The notes: generated by a model from the sequence alone, not told the origin. Numbered from the stretch's first letter, positions 10,715 to 23,487 are shown. The stretch is 64,000 bases of DNA from Cryptomeria japonica (GCF_030272615.1 NC_081414.1:523138137-523202136), one strand, 5' to 3'. Numbers and translations: made by a program.

Positions 10715-13700
10715 ATGAGTTTTACAACAATAAGCCCTACTTACACTATTCCCGTTAGACGAAGCCGTAGAATTAAGTCTTTCCGAGGTTTAACTACTAA
10801 GGAGATGGAACCTAATTTGAATAGCCTTTTTAACGAGGACATGGGTAATTCCTCTAATCCTCCTAATGATGAAGAAGCTCTCCATGAGGTTTCTGAAGAA
10901 CAACTTTTGAAATTGGATAACCAATTTGATGATTTTCGACAATGGATGTCTCAAGAATACCCCGATAGTCAAGCTCTTCCTTTAATTGAGGGTCTAAAAC
11001 GTATGGTTCAAAGTGATAAGAATGGAATTGATATTTTGTGTGGTATTGCACACATTGTGGATTCGAATGTGATGCCTATGAAGAGTTGTGCTGAAAATTT
11101 GGGTTATACACAACCTCCTACTCAAGTCAATCATTCTATTCCTTTGATGACTTCTATTGCTAGTGTACCTACCTTTACATCAAACATAATGGCTACTTCT
11201 ACACAAGACATTCCTCCTGTGATCACCAGTCATGGGGGCAACCCTTCTTCTTCAATTAACCCTCTTCCTTCATTTAATCCGACTTCTTCATTCATTCCTT
11301 CAATGAGTGTCCCTATTATATCTCCATAAATGAACATGATGCAAGGGGGCAATTCATTTAACCATTCCATTCCTCCTTGTAGTGTTCCTCCTGTCCAATC
11401 ATCTCCTATGACTAATTATCATAGAGTCCCACCACCTTACTCTTTACCTTCTTTCAATAACATAACACCTCCATCTCAATCTAACACATCTAATATGAAT
11501 TCTTCGACTGAGGTGACCATTAACAATCTTGCACAAACTGTCTCTTCTTTACAACAACAAATTGCCTCTATGAATCAATCTAAGTTTAGTGTGCCCACAT
11601 TTGATGTTGTGAGCCCACTTTCTCTTGACATTGTTCGAGCTATCCCTCCTAAACATGTTGAAATCCCGCATTTGGAGCTTTATAATGGTAAAGGTGATCC
11701 TCTAACACATGTTAAGACTTGTCAAACAATATGTACTGATTTTGCTTATGACCAAAGGTTGCTTGCAAAATTGTTTACTAGAACATTAAGAGACAAAGCC
11801 CTACAATGGTATTGCTCGTTGCCTTCCTATTCTATTACTTCTTTCGAACAACTTGCAAATGCTTTCATTCAACAATTTCAAAACAATATAAGTCCTAAAG
11901 TTACTTTGATTGATTTAATGCATTGTAAACAAGGTGTTAAAGAAAAAGTGACTGATTTCATTGGTAGATATAAGCATTTGTATGCTCAAATTTATTTTCC
12001 AGTGCCTGACAATCATATTCAAAGAATCTTTATTTCTAATTTACAAAAATATATTCGAGACAAACTTCTGTTTTCTGAGTTTACTTCTTTCCAACAGTTG
12101 TGTGCCACTCTTCACAATTATCAACTGACTGTGAGGCAAATGGAACAATCACATCCTATGGCTCCGAGTGATAAGGGTGATAGCAGTCAACAACCATTTG
12201 GGAAGTTTAAACCGAACAGAGATTCCATCAAATTCAATGAAAACATCATCAACAACAATGTGAATGCAGCATCAGGTGTGCCTCCTATTTCTAAATTTTT
12301 CAAGAAAGAAAGAAAGTATACTCCTTTGAATGAATCATTGCATAGTATTATGAATAAGTTATTGGAACAAAATGTGCTTACTCTTCCTCCTATAAGGCAA
12401 ATTGATCCTGCAAAGATTACTTCACCTTATTTTGATAACAAAGCTTTTTGTCAATTTCATCGTCAGCCTGGGCATGATACTGAAAAATGTTTTTCTTTAA
12501 AGGGGAAAATTCAAGATTTGATTGATAATAATACTATCTCTGTTTCTGGAGTGAATGATAAAGGCAATACATCTGTAGCTCCTCCTAATCAAAATCTTCA
12601 GATTTTCACTGATCCATTACCTTCTCATACCTCTAATGCGATTGAGACTAATGATTCCTCTCTTTCATCTGATGGTCTTGTGTCTATGACTCTGAATGTG
12701 ATTAACTTTGTAGAGCAGCAAGAAAACCCTAAAGAACCTTCCATCACATTTGATTCCAGTGAAACCATTAGGGCACCTGATGGTCCTTTATACATAGTTG
12801 CAAAAGTCAAGAATACACCTTGCCGTGGAGTGCTTATTGATCCTTTGTGCATGATTAATGTTATTACTGAAGAATTTCTTTTTACTTTGCAATTGAATCA
12901 AGTGATATATGACAAAACAGATGTGATTGTGAAACTATTTGATGCATTTTCTTCTCCTGCAATTGGTTCTATTACATTGCCTATTGAGGTCCATAACAAA
13001 TCCCTTGATGTGAACTTTGCTATTATTCCATCATCCGAACAATTTCGTGTGAAGCTTGGCTATCCTTGGCTATCTTCCATGAAAGCTATTGCTTCTCCTA
13101 TTCATAAGTGTTTGAAATTTCCCCATAATGGTGAAGTTGTTACTGTCAATCATAGTCTCTTTAAACCAGCTGAAAGAACTTCTAGCGTTCCTATTGATTA
13201 CTTTTGGCCTAAACAATTCCAATCTCTTCCTCCGCGAAGTGATCATCTTTTCAAATCTTATCAAAAGTGGAAAACAAATATGATCCTATCTCTAAGTGAA
13301 CCTAGAACACCTAAACTTGATATTCCTATCATTCTTGAGAAGGAAGTTCTTCCTTTGAAAGATAAAACTAATGTCTTTCCTCAAGAAGATTCCCAACCCG
13401 TTCCCATGGATGTGATTATGTCTATGCCTAATAAACCTTCTAAAAGTAGACCTATACCTCCTCGTCATGATGGACTTGGTCTTCTTCCTAAACCAAATAT
13501 TCCTCCTTTGTATGGAGCAGTTCCTCCTCCTTCCTTTTATAGAGAGAAGAGACCTTCTTCTTCTCCTATTATCCAGCCTAAGAGACCACAACCTAAACAC
13601 CCAAGTGTTAAGGATGAGAACATTCCTCCTCCTCAATCTTCTCCACTTCCTACTAAGACTAGACGAAATCGTTCGGCACGTGAACGCCGACGAAAGTGTC

Positions 13701-14158
13701 GTCTTAGAGCTCAAGCAGCTACTTCTCAAACTTTGCAATCCCCAAAAACACCTTCAACAAGCATTATTCCATTTTCTCCTCAGCCGACGATTGAGCCGAA
13801 ATCTCCTAAACATAAGATGCATGATGGTCTTGATCCTGTGCGAATTAAAGACCCTATTTTTATAAATCTTGATGATGATATAGATGAAAATGTTATTCAT
13901 GATGAAAATGTTACTTCTCTTGCTTCTGATAGTGAATATGAACTTGTTGATATTGATAACCATTTATCTAATGAATTTTCTAAAGAACTTATCCTAGCTC
14001 CTAGACAAGAACAACGTGGCTTGGAACATGAACATAGCCCTTGTTTGGATCTTGTGATAGCTCCATCTGCTGTGTTGAATGTTCCTCCTCTAGCGTGTTC
14101 CCTGCCTTCCCGAAACATTGATCAGCAAGATCGAGGGGTAGATGACGTGCTAGACTAG
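10715..14158 (+). pseudogene. Element B gag with degenerate protease domain (one stop)
   Basis: A frame of 1148 codons from ATG 10715 to TAG 14156-14158, broken only by TAA 11327-11329, where copy A has CAA. Residues ~1-320 are Ser/Pro/Asn-rich. Residues ~325-480 form a retrotransposon gag domain (DPLTHVKT, LRDKALQWYCSLP, DFIGRYKHL). Near residue 579 is a CX2HX4HX4C knuckle (CQFHRQPGHDTEKC) typical of Tat-type gags. A retropepsin-like domain follows (~690-830, GPLYIVAKVKNTPCRGVLID), but the expected D-T/S-G is IDPLC. The C-terminal ~300 residues are Pro-rich with a basic patch, RRNRSARERRRKCRLR. No polymerase follows. The protein should package its own RNA; proteolysis seems lost. Confidence 0.82.
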
Positions 14159-14900
14159 TTTCATTAGCATAGCAGATTCTGTCCTCCTCTCTTGTGTTAC
14201 TTCTTCTATATGTTATTCTCATTCTTCTATTTGTTGTCCTTAGTGTTGTCTACTTGAGGACGATGCAAAACATTGAGATCTCTTTTGGTCTCTCTCATGT
14301 TGACTCAAAAGACACATGTGTTCCCTTCTTCTAGGTGACCTTCCTTGATTGGGGAATGAAGAACAATTATGCATACATACATATGATATACATGAATTAT
14401 CATACAGCATACTAACCCCGAGGAAAGCGAAGTCACCTTGTGCTTTGTGTTTTGTGTCTATTATCCTTGGGCTTATCTCACACTTGGGGGCTAAATCCTT
14501 GTGATAACGTGCTCCTTTCCCTTCTCATTCCTTATATGTATCACTACCTTAAAGCAATCACCCCCGGTGAGGCGTGTACGATGGCTTTAACGTAGGGGGG
14601 CATACATCCCATTCATATCTTTTCAAGATACTTGAAAATTTCTTGGCAAATTTAGCCTTGCCTTGAAAATTTTTGATATCTTTCTTGCATGACTCATAGT
14701 GAGGGAACCTTACTACTGACAGTCATGGTTCTCCCTCGTGATCTTCCCTTTTACTTTGTCAATCGAAGTCGTAAGATCCTTAGTCCACTGGGGGCTTGGT
14801 GTGTCTTGCCTCCTTGACGTGGTGAAAGTCTTTCAATATTGTTTCCTTGTACTTTACCGGAAGTATGAGCATACATACTCCCGCTAAAGTGGGGGCTAAA
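14159..14900 (+). other. 3' UTR and polypurine tract of element B
   Basis: No coding potential. Closely similar to 19765-20516 in element A. The last 16 bases (TAAAGTGGGGGCTAAA, 14885-14900) form the purine-rich plus-strand primer site directly before LTR B2. Confidence 0.7.
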
Positions 14901-16141
14901 TGTAGCATCCTAAAATTGCGACACTTGCAATTTCGACTGCATTTCGGTCTTCACGATGGTGACACAACACGCAACCAGAATGGAGACCCCGAAACCTGAT
15001 TATGACACCAAAAACTGCATTTTCTTGCACCCTGGCCTGAAGCTCCTTTGCACCTTGCTGTCCCGGGAGGTGGGACCAGAGCACCCAGCGCCCTAGTCCT
15101 TCAGGACCAGGACGCCCAGCGCCCTGGTCCCTGGGTCCTATTTTGGGCCCGGTCTCTTTTGGACTTCGGGTCTTTATGTTTGCAAATTGGAAAATTATCT
15201 TTCCTGGTCGGCCTAAGGTCAGGAAAATCAGTCTATCAGCCCTAATTGACAAGTATATAAATGACATTTTCCTCTTTCATTCGACATGATGGAAAAAGCA
15301 TGGAAATTATACTCAAGCATTCAAGCATTCAAGCATTCCTTCAAGCAATTGATCATTTCAAGTCTCCATTCAAGGCTAAGTGTTGCATTCAAGACAAGGA
15401 TTCAACCATTGAAGAGGAGATCACATACTACATGCTACATACAACATACAACATACAACAAACATACAACATCTATACCTTCGCACATAAGGATACAAAC
15501 ATCCTTACAACAAGGTATTAGTACTTGTTTTACATTACAGACATTTACATTTACAGCATTGCTCATTTCTTGGTTAATTCCAAAATCGGGGTTTGACCTA
15601 AAGGCAAACCCCTAATCCCTAACCCCCCAATCATCTTCGCTTTTCTGTGTGTAGGTTGCAGGTACGCGGCTGAAATTGAAGATCTGGAATCCTTGTGCAG
15701 AGACGAACAGATCCCCCTTCATTTCGCGGATTTTTGGAGGACCATGGCGCTCGGGCGCCATCGTCCCGACAACTTTTGCTCAAATTTGTAGGACAGCGCC
15801 GTATTGACATTTTACTGCTAATTCCAGGTCCGCAGCTTCATCCTATATCCCTATCTCAGTTTATAAGCGAATCTTTGTCATTTTCTATGCATTCCTAGCT
15901 TAATTCTTCTATCAACATTCTTTACAAAAGAGGGTAGCCTTGCTTTCTTAACCCTTGAAACTCATTTAGCATCCAATCTTGCATTGCGTGGGATTGGATC
16001 TTGTGGGTTTCAACCCCTGTTTTGAATGTAAAGTCTCTCCCCTAAGTGAAAACCATCAACCCTAGTGAATCTCCCTTCTATCTCCTTGGAGTTGGAAGAG
16101 GGGAGAGCAACTAGGGTTCGATCGCGATTTTCCGCTTTACA
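14901..16141 (+). repeat. 3' LTR of element B (B2)
   Basis: Starts TGTAGCATCCTAAAATTGCG after the purine tract and ends CTTTACA before TSD GCATT. It has two copies of the GGACCA...GGTCC unit (about 15073-15130) where B1 has one, which accounts for most of the length difference. Confidence 0.9.
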
Positions 16142-16146
16142 GCATT

Positions 16147-16314
16147 TAACAGCTTAAATCTAGGAGATTGGCTGATTTTATTGAAATTTGCTACCTCTAA
16201 ATTTGAAAATAAATTCAAAATTCAAGATCTCAATTTTCAAGATAACAATTAAAATTAAGTACTACACCCTTGGCCCTAATTTTCAATTGTGCCTACCTTT
16301 CTTGGAAGTTGTGC
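16147..16314 (+). other. Rest of element A leader, right of B
   Basis: Resumes the A leader after the B insertion. 'taacagcttaaat' here matches the same leader position in B (10630-10642), which confirms where B landed. Confidence 0.75.
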
Positions 16315-19300
16315 ATGAGTTTTACAACAATAAGCCCTACTTACACTATTCCCGTTAGATGAAGCCTTAGAATTAAGTCTTTCCAAGGTTTAATTACCGA
16401 GGAGATGGAACCTAATTTGAATGGCCTTTTTAACGAGGACATGGAAAATTCCTCTAATCCTCTTAATGATGAAGAAGCTCTCCATGAGGTTCCTGTAGAA
16501 CAACTTTCAAAATTGGATAACCAATTTGATGATTTTCAGCAATGGATGTCTCAAGAATACCCCGATAGTCAAGCTCTTTCATTAATTGAGGGTCTAAAAT
16601 GTATGGTTCAAAGTGATAAGAATGGAATTGATATTTTACGTAGTATTGCACACATCGTGGATTCGAATGTGATGCCTATGAAGAGTTGTGCCGAAACTTT
16701 AGGTTATACACAACCTCCTACTCAAGTCAATCATTCTATCCCTTTGACAACTTCTATTGCTAGTATACCTACTTTTACATTAAACATAATGACTACTTCA
16801 ATACAAAACATTCCACCTATGATCACCAGTCATGGGGGCAATCCTTCTTCTTCAAGAAACCCTCTTCCTTCATTCAATCCGACTTCCTCATTCATTCCTT
16901 CAATGAGTGTCCCTATTACATCTCCACAAATGAACATGACGCAAGGGGGCAATTCATTTAACCATTCCATTCCTCCTTGTAGTGTTCCTTCTTTCCAATC
17001 ATCTCCTATGACTAACTATCATAGTGTCCCACCACCTTACTCTCAATCAATACCTTCTTTCAATAACATAATACCTCCATCACAATCTAACATGTCTAAT
17101 ATGAACTCTTCGACTGAAGTGACCATTAACAATCTTGCACAAATTGTCTCTTCTTTACAGCAACAAATTGCCTCTATGAATCAATCTAAGTTTAGTGTGC
17201 CCACATTTGATGTTGCGAGCCCACTTTCTCTTGACATTGTTTGAGCTATCCACCCTAAGCATGTTGAAATCCTGCAGTTGGAGCTTTATAATGGTAAAGG
17301 TGATCCTCTAACACATGTTAAGACCTTTCAAACAATATGTACCGATTTTGCTCATGACCAAAGGTTGCTTGCAAAACTGTTTACTAGAACATTAAGAGAT
17401 AAGGCTCTACAATGGTATTGCTCATTGCCTTCCTATTCTATTACTTCTTTCCAACAACTTACAAATGCTTTTATTCAACAATTTCAAAACAATATAAGTC
17501 CTAAAGTTACTTTGATTGATTTAATGCATTGTAAGCAAGGTCTTAAAGAAAAAGTGACTGATTTCATTGGTAGATATAAGCATTTGTGTGCTCAAATTTC
17601 TTTTCCAGTACCTGATAATGATGTTCAAAGAATCTTTATTTCTAATTTACAAAAAGATATTAGAGAAAAACTTCTATTTTCTGAGTTTACTTCTTTCCAA
17701 CAATTGTGTGCAACTCTTCACAATTATCAACTGACTGTGAGTCAAATGGAACAAGCAAATCCTATGGCTCCGAGTGATAAGGGTGATAGTAGCCAACAAC
17801 CATTTGGGAAGTTTAAACCGAACAGAGGGTTCATTAAGTTCAATGAAAACATCATCAACAACAATGTGAATGCAGCATCAGGTGTGCCTCCTATTTCTAA
17901 GTTTTTCAAGAAAGAAAGAAAGTTTACTCCTTTGAATGAATCATTGCATAGTATTATGAATAAGTTATTCGAACAAAACATGCTTATTCTCCCTCCTATA
18001 AAGCAAATAGATCCTGCAAAGATTAATTCACCCTATTTTGATAACAAATCTTTTTGTCAATTTCATTGTCAACCTGGGCATGATACCGAAAAATGTTTTG
18101 CTTTAAAGGGTAAAATTCAAGATTTGATTGATAATAATACTATCTCTGTTTTAGGTGTAAATGATAAAGGCAACACATCTGTAGCTCCTCCTAACCAAAA
18201 TCTTAAGATTTTCACTGATCCATTACCTTCTCATACCTCTCATGTGATTGAGACTAATGATTCCTCTTTCTCACCTGATGGTCTTGTGTCTATGACTCTG
18301 AATGTGATTAACTTTGTGGAGCAGCAGAAAATCCCTAAAGAACCTTCCATCACATTTGATTCCAGTGAAACTATCAGGGCACCTGATGGTCCTTTATATA
18401 TAGTTGCAAAAGTCAAGAATACACCTTGCCGTGGAGTGCTTATTGATCCTTCTTGTATGGTTAATGTCATTACTGAAGAATTTCTTTTTACTTTGCAATT
18501 GAATCAACTGATCTATGACAAAACAAATGTGGTTGTGAAATTATTTGATGCATTTTCTTCTCTTGCAATTGGTTCTATTACATTACCTATTGAGGTCCAT
18601 AACAAATCCCTTAATGTGAGCTTTGCTATTATTCCATCATCCGAACAATTTCATGTGAAGCTAGGCTATCCTTGGCTATCTTCCATGAAAGCTATTGCTT
18701 CTCCTATTCACAAGTGTTTGAAATTTCCCCATAATGGTGAAGTTGTTACTATCAATCATAGTCTCTTTAAACTAGCTGAAAGAACTTCTAGTGTTCCTAT
18801 TGATTATTTTTGGCCTAAACAATTTCAATCTCTTCCACTGCGAAGTGATCATCTTTTCAAATCTTATCAAAAGTGGAAAAAAGATATGATCCTATCTCTA
18901 AGTGAACCTAGAACACCCAAACTTGATATTCCTATCATTCTTGAGAAGGAAGTTCTTCCTTTGAAAGATAAAACTAATGTCTTTCCTCAAGAAGATTCCC
19001 AACCCATCCCTAGGGATGTGACTATGTCTATGACTAATAAACTTTCTAAAGGTAGACCTATACCTCCTCGTCATGACGGACTTGGCCTCCTTCCTAAAAC
19101 AGATATCCCTCCTTTATATGGAGCAGTTCCTCCTCCTTCCTCTTATAGAGAGAAGAGACCTTCCTCTTCTCCTATTATTCAACCTAAGAGACCACAACCT
19201 AAACACCCAAGTGATAAGGATGAGAACATTCCTCCTCCTCAATCTTCTCAACTTCCTACTAAGACTAGATGAAATCGTTCTATGCGTGAATGCCAATGAA

Positions 19301-19764
19301 AGCGTCGTCTTAGAGCTTGTGCAGCTGTTTCCCAAACTTTGCAATCCCCAAAAACACCTTCAGCTATCATTATTCCTTTTTCTCCTCAGCCAAAAATTGA
19401 GCCAAAATCTCCTAAACATAAGATGCATGATGGTTTTGATCCTGTGCGAGTTAAAGATCCTATTTTTATAAATCTTGAAGATGATATAGATGAAAATGTT
19501 ATTCATGATGAAAATGTTACTCCTCTTTCTTCTGATAGTGAATATGAATATGTTGATATTGATAACCATTTATCTAATGCATTTTCTAAAGCACTTATCC
19601 TAGCTCCTAGACAAGAACAACGTGGCTTGGAACATGAACATAGCCCTTGTTTGGATCTTGTGATAGCTCCATCTACTGTGTTGGATGTTCCTCCTCTAGC
19701 ATGTTTCCTGCCTTCCCAAAATATTGATCAGCAAGATCGGGGGGTGGATGACGTGCTAGACTAG
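16315..19764 (+). pseudogene. Element A gag with degenerate protease domain (four TGA stops)
   Basis: Homologue of the B protein over its whole length: 1150 codons from ATG 16315 to TAG 19762-19764. In-frame TGA codons lie at 16360, 17242, 19270 and 19297; at each of these B has CGA (Arg). Domain order is the same: Ser/Pro-rich N-terminus, gag domain (from about 17290), knuckle CQFHCQPGHDTEKC near 18057, retropepsin-like domain with IDPSC in place of D-T/S-G near 18445, Pro-rich basic tail. The tail's Arg cluster is eroded by further CG losses (CGC to TGC, CGA to CAA). Not translatable as one protein. Confidence 0.85.
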
Positions 19765-20516
19765 TTCATTAGCATACCAGACTCTCTCCTCCTCTCTTGA
19801 TCTCTTTTGTTACTTCTTCTATGTGTTATTCTCATTCTTCTATTTGTTGTCCTTAGTGTTGTCTACTTGAGGACGATGCAAAGCATTGAGATCTCTTTTG
19901 GTCTCTCTCATGTTGACTCAAAAGACACATGTGTTCCCTTCTTCTAGGTGACCTTCCTTGATTGGGGAATGAAGAACAATTATGCATACATACATATGAT
20001 ATACATGAATTATCATACAGCATACTGACCCCGAGGAAAGCGAAGTCACCTCGTGCTTTGTGTTTTGTGTCTATTATCCTTGGGTTTATCTCACACTTGG
20101 GGGCTAAATCTTTGTGATGACATGCTCCTTTCCCTTCTCATTTCTTATGTGTATCACTACCTTAAAGCAATCACCCCTGATGAGGCATGTGCGATCGCTT
20201 TAACATAAGGGGCATACACTCCATTCATATCTCTTCGAGATACTTGAAAATTTCTTGGCGAACTTAGCTTTGCCTTGAAAATTTTTGGTATTTTTCTTGC
20301 ATGACTCATAGTGAGGGAAACTTACTACTGATAGTCATGGTTCTCCCTCATGATCTTCCCTTTTACTTTGTCAATCAAAGTCATAAGATCCTTAGTCCAC
20401 TGGGGGCTTGGTGTATCTTGCCTCCTTGACGTGGTGAAAGTCTTTCAATGTTGTTTCCTTGTACTTTACTCGAAGTATGGGCATATGCTTATACTCTCGC
20501 TAAAGTTGGGGCTAAA
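19765..20516 (+). other. 3' UTR and polypurine tract of element A
   Basis: Non-coding and homologous to 14159-14900. Ends with TAAAGTTGGGGCTAAA (20501-20516); one G of the B tract is T here. Confidence 0.7.
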
Positions 20517-21762
20517 TGTAGTGTCGTAAAATTGTGACACTTGCAATTTTGACTGCATTTGGGTCTTCACGATGGCGGCGCAATGTTGAACCTGAATGGA
20601 GACCCCGAAACCTATTTACGATATCAAAAACTGCATCTTTTTGCACCTTGGCTTGATCCTCCTTGCACCCCGCTGTCCCTGGAGGTGGGACCATGGTGCC
20701 CAGTGCCCTGGTCCTTTAGGACAATGGCGCCCAGTGCCCAGGTCCTTTAGGACCATGGCGCCTAGCGCCCTGGTCCCTGGCCCTATTTTGGGCCCGGTCT
20801 CTTGTTGGGCATCGAGTCTTCAAGTTTGCAATTTGGAAAATAATGCTCCTAGGTCGGCCTAAGGTCAGAAAAATCAGTCTCCTAACCCTAATTGACAATT
20901 ATATAAACTACATTTCCCCTCACAGAAAAGGAGAAAAAAATACATGTGTGCAAGAGGCGGAAGCGATAGGCAAACATTCAAACATTCAAGCATTCAAGCA
21001 TTCCTTCAAGCAATTAGGCATTCTAAGTCTCCATTCAAGGCTAGGTGTTGCATTCAAGACAAGGATTCAACCATTGAAGAGGAGATCAACATACAACATA
21101 CAACATCATTACACCTTCGCATGTAAGAATACAAACATTCTTACAACAAGGTATCAGTACTTGATTACATTTCAAACACTTACATTTACAACATTCTCAT
21201 TTCTTGGTTAATTCCAAAATTGGGGTTTGACCTGAAGGCAAACCCCTAATCCCTAACCCCCGAATCATCCTCTCTTTTCTGTGTGTAGGTTGTAGGTACG
21301 CGGCTGTAATTGAAGATCTGGAATCCTTGTGCATAGACGAATAGATCCCCCTTCGTTTCACAGATTTTTCGGAGGACCGTGTGCACTCCGGGCGCCATCG
21401 TCCCGTCAACTTTCGCTCAAACTCGCAGGACAGCATCGTCTCGACATTTTACTTCTAAATTTAGGTCCGTAGCTTCATCCCATGTCCCTATCTTCGTCTA
21501 CAAGAGAATCTTTCTTACCTTTACATACACTCCTAGTTCAATCCTTCTATCTACATTCCTTACAAAAGAGGGTATCCTTGTTGTCTCAACCCTTGAAACT
21601 CATTTAGAATTCAGTCTTGCATTGTGTGGGATTGGATCTTGTGGGTTTCAACCCCTCTTTTGAATGTAAAGTCTCTCCTAAGTGAAAACCGTCAATCCTA
21701 GTGACCCCCTTTCTCTCTCTTTGGAGTGGGGGAACACTTAGGGTTCGATTTTCCGCTTTACA
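20517..21762 (+). repeat. 3' LTR of element A (A2)
   Basis: Begins TGTAGTGTCGTAAAATTGTG and ends CTTTACA, followed by TSD AATAA. It carries three copies of the ~28-bp hairpin unit (about 20690-20785) against two in A1. Confidence 0.88.
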
Positions 21763-22455
21763 AATAAAACAACAAGAAAGGGAAAGGAGTTCAAAACCTA
21801 ACTTTCTTTTTGTAGTTGCAACAACATTCCTCTCCTTGGAGGCCATGATTGGGGTTTTGAAGAAGGATTGATCTCAAGAAGAGAGGCATGGTAAATTTCT
21901 GCCTTTGGAGATTGTTTTTCTACAATTTCTTTTCAAATTCATATGCTAATAGAAAATTTTGGGTTTTTTTTGTACGTTGCTTGCCCCCCTTTCTGGGGTT
22001 TTGTTTGTAGGTTGAATCTTCTTATTTTTCTCTTATTAGTTGTAGTTTTCTTTTTATTTCGTATGAAGCATCCCATTTTCCTCTTATTTCCTTTCCTCAA
22101 AGAAAGCCCTAGATCTAATGTGTCTCTTCCTTTGTTTTTTTTTCATAGGCATCTAGGTATATATGGACCCAGAAGAAATGGCAGCCATAAAATCTGCAAG
22201 AGACTCTTGTTCTATTTATTTATCATATGTTTTTCTCTTTTTAAAAAATCTTGCATAATTTTTTTTTTATTGGCCTGAGAGGCCACTGCAACCCCCCTCC
22301 CTTGTCCGACCCTCTTATGGTTTGTGACACCCGATGAAGGATGTTGCAGTCCATGGGGCTAGGCTACGACATCCCCATGGGGGTGCCACAATCCTTGGTC
22401 TGTGGACCCCTCATTATTTTTTAAAATATATATTTTTAATTTTTTTAAAATGTTT
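21763..22455. other. Unassigned sequence between element A and the microsatellite
   Basis: Starts with the right TSD of A. T-rich, with a run of Ts near 22260. No ORF with recognisable content; I see no gene or element boundary here. Confidence 0.5.
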
Positions 22456-22749
22456 TTATATATATATATGTGTATATATATGTATATATATGCTTGTATA
22501 TTTATATATATATGTGTGTGTGTATATGTATATATGTGTATATATATACATATATATACATATGTATATGTATATATGTACATGTATATGTATATATACA
22601 TATACATATGTACATATATATGTATATATACATATGTATGTATGTATGTATGTATGTATATGCATATACATGTAAATATATGCATGTATATATACATATA
22701 CAGATACATGTACGTGTACACACACACACACACATATATATAGATACAT

Positions 22750-22798
<49 letters not shown>

Positions 22799-22972
22799 CC
22801 TATACATACATGCATATATATATATATATTTATGTGTATATGTATGTGTATATATGTATGTATGTATGTATATGTATATGTATATATATGCATATATATA
22901 TATATATATGTATGTATGTATATGTTTATGTATATGTATATATGTATGTATGTCTATGTGTGTGTGTGTGTG
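22456..22972. repeat. Long compound microsatellite (TA/TATG/TACA/TG)n
   Basis: More than 500 bp of alternating purine-pyrimidine sequence: TATATG, TATACA, ATGT and a terminal (TG)n. All long open frames on either strand here are Tyr/Ile/Val/Cys/His strings and not genes. Confidence 0.95.
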
Positions 22973-23343
22973 TAGTTTGACAATATAAACATCCATATGT
23001 GATGTAGGAGAATCTCCAATTCTTGCCAATCTTGCATCAACCAAAAACATTTCTTTCTATTTTTCTTTTTGTTTGCTGTTTCAGCATTTTTTTGTGTACT
23101 TCCCAGATTTTGCTCACTGTAACCTGTGGATTTGGATTTTTCTTCAAGACTTGATCATCTGCCTTATTCCCAAGCCTCTGAGCATTTGGATCATTTTCTG
23201 GCATATACATATACATATACAAATACAAATACATATACATATACATATACATATATGTATATATATATATATATACACCTATATATACATGTGTATATAT
23301 ATATTTATGTGTATATGTGTATGTGTATATATATGTATGTATG

Positions 23344-23382
<39 letters not shown>

Positions 23383-23428
23383 TGATAGTATAAACATCCA
23401 TATATATATGTATATGTATACGTGTATG

Positions 23429-23461
<33 letters not shown>

Positions 23462-23487
23462 AGTTTGACAATATAAACATCCATATG
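22973..23487. repeat. 488-bp duplication: flank plus first ~204 bp of the chromovirus LTR, with microsatellite
   Basis: TAGTTTGACAATATAAACAT and the following LTR start (from 23000) recur at 23461 (LTR start 23488), an offset of 488 bp. The first copy stops after about 204 bp of LTR (near 23203) and runs into a second microsatellite. Because the copy includes LTR sequence, the duplication followed the chromovirus insertion and was probably mediated by the microsatellite. Confidence 0.75.

Larger units (their letters stand above)
8316..16141 (+). mobile_element. Element B: non-autonomous Tat-like LTR retrotransposon nested in A
   Basis: 7826 bp, TG...CA ends, TSD GCATT at 8311-8315 and 16142-16146. 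LTRs are 8316-9533 and 14901-16141. Internal order is PBS, ~1.16-kb leader, one gag-protease frame, ~740-bp 3' UTR, and the purine tract TAAAGTGGGGGCTAAA. It is the same family as A and inserted in A's leader, upstream of A's gag, in the same orientation. It is the better preserved copy, with a single in-frame stop. It has no RT or integrase. Confidence 0.9.
6000..21762 (+). mobile_element. Element A: non-autonomous Tat-like LTR retrotransposon carrying nested element B
   Basis: Bounded by LTRs of 1214 bp (6000-7213) and 1246 bp (20517-21762) with TSD AATAA. Its internal region is split by element B at 8316-16141, so A alone is about 7.9 kb. Order: LTR, primer-binding site, ~1.1-kb leader, a gag-protease frame (16315-19764), ~750-bp 3' UTR, purine tract, LTR. 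There is no RT, RNase H or integrase, so mobilisation must have relied on enzymes from another element. It is older than B: it hosts B and carries four nonsense mutations where B has CGA. Confidence 0.88.

Noticed and set aside
13292-13738. Arg/Ser-rich ORF on the minus strand
   Set aside because: Antisense shadow of the Pro/Ser/Arg-rich gag tail; the same shadow appears at 19114-19344 in A.
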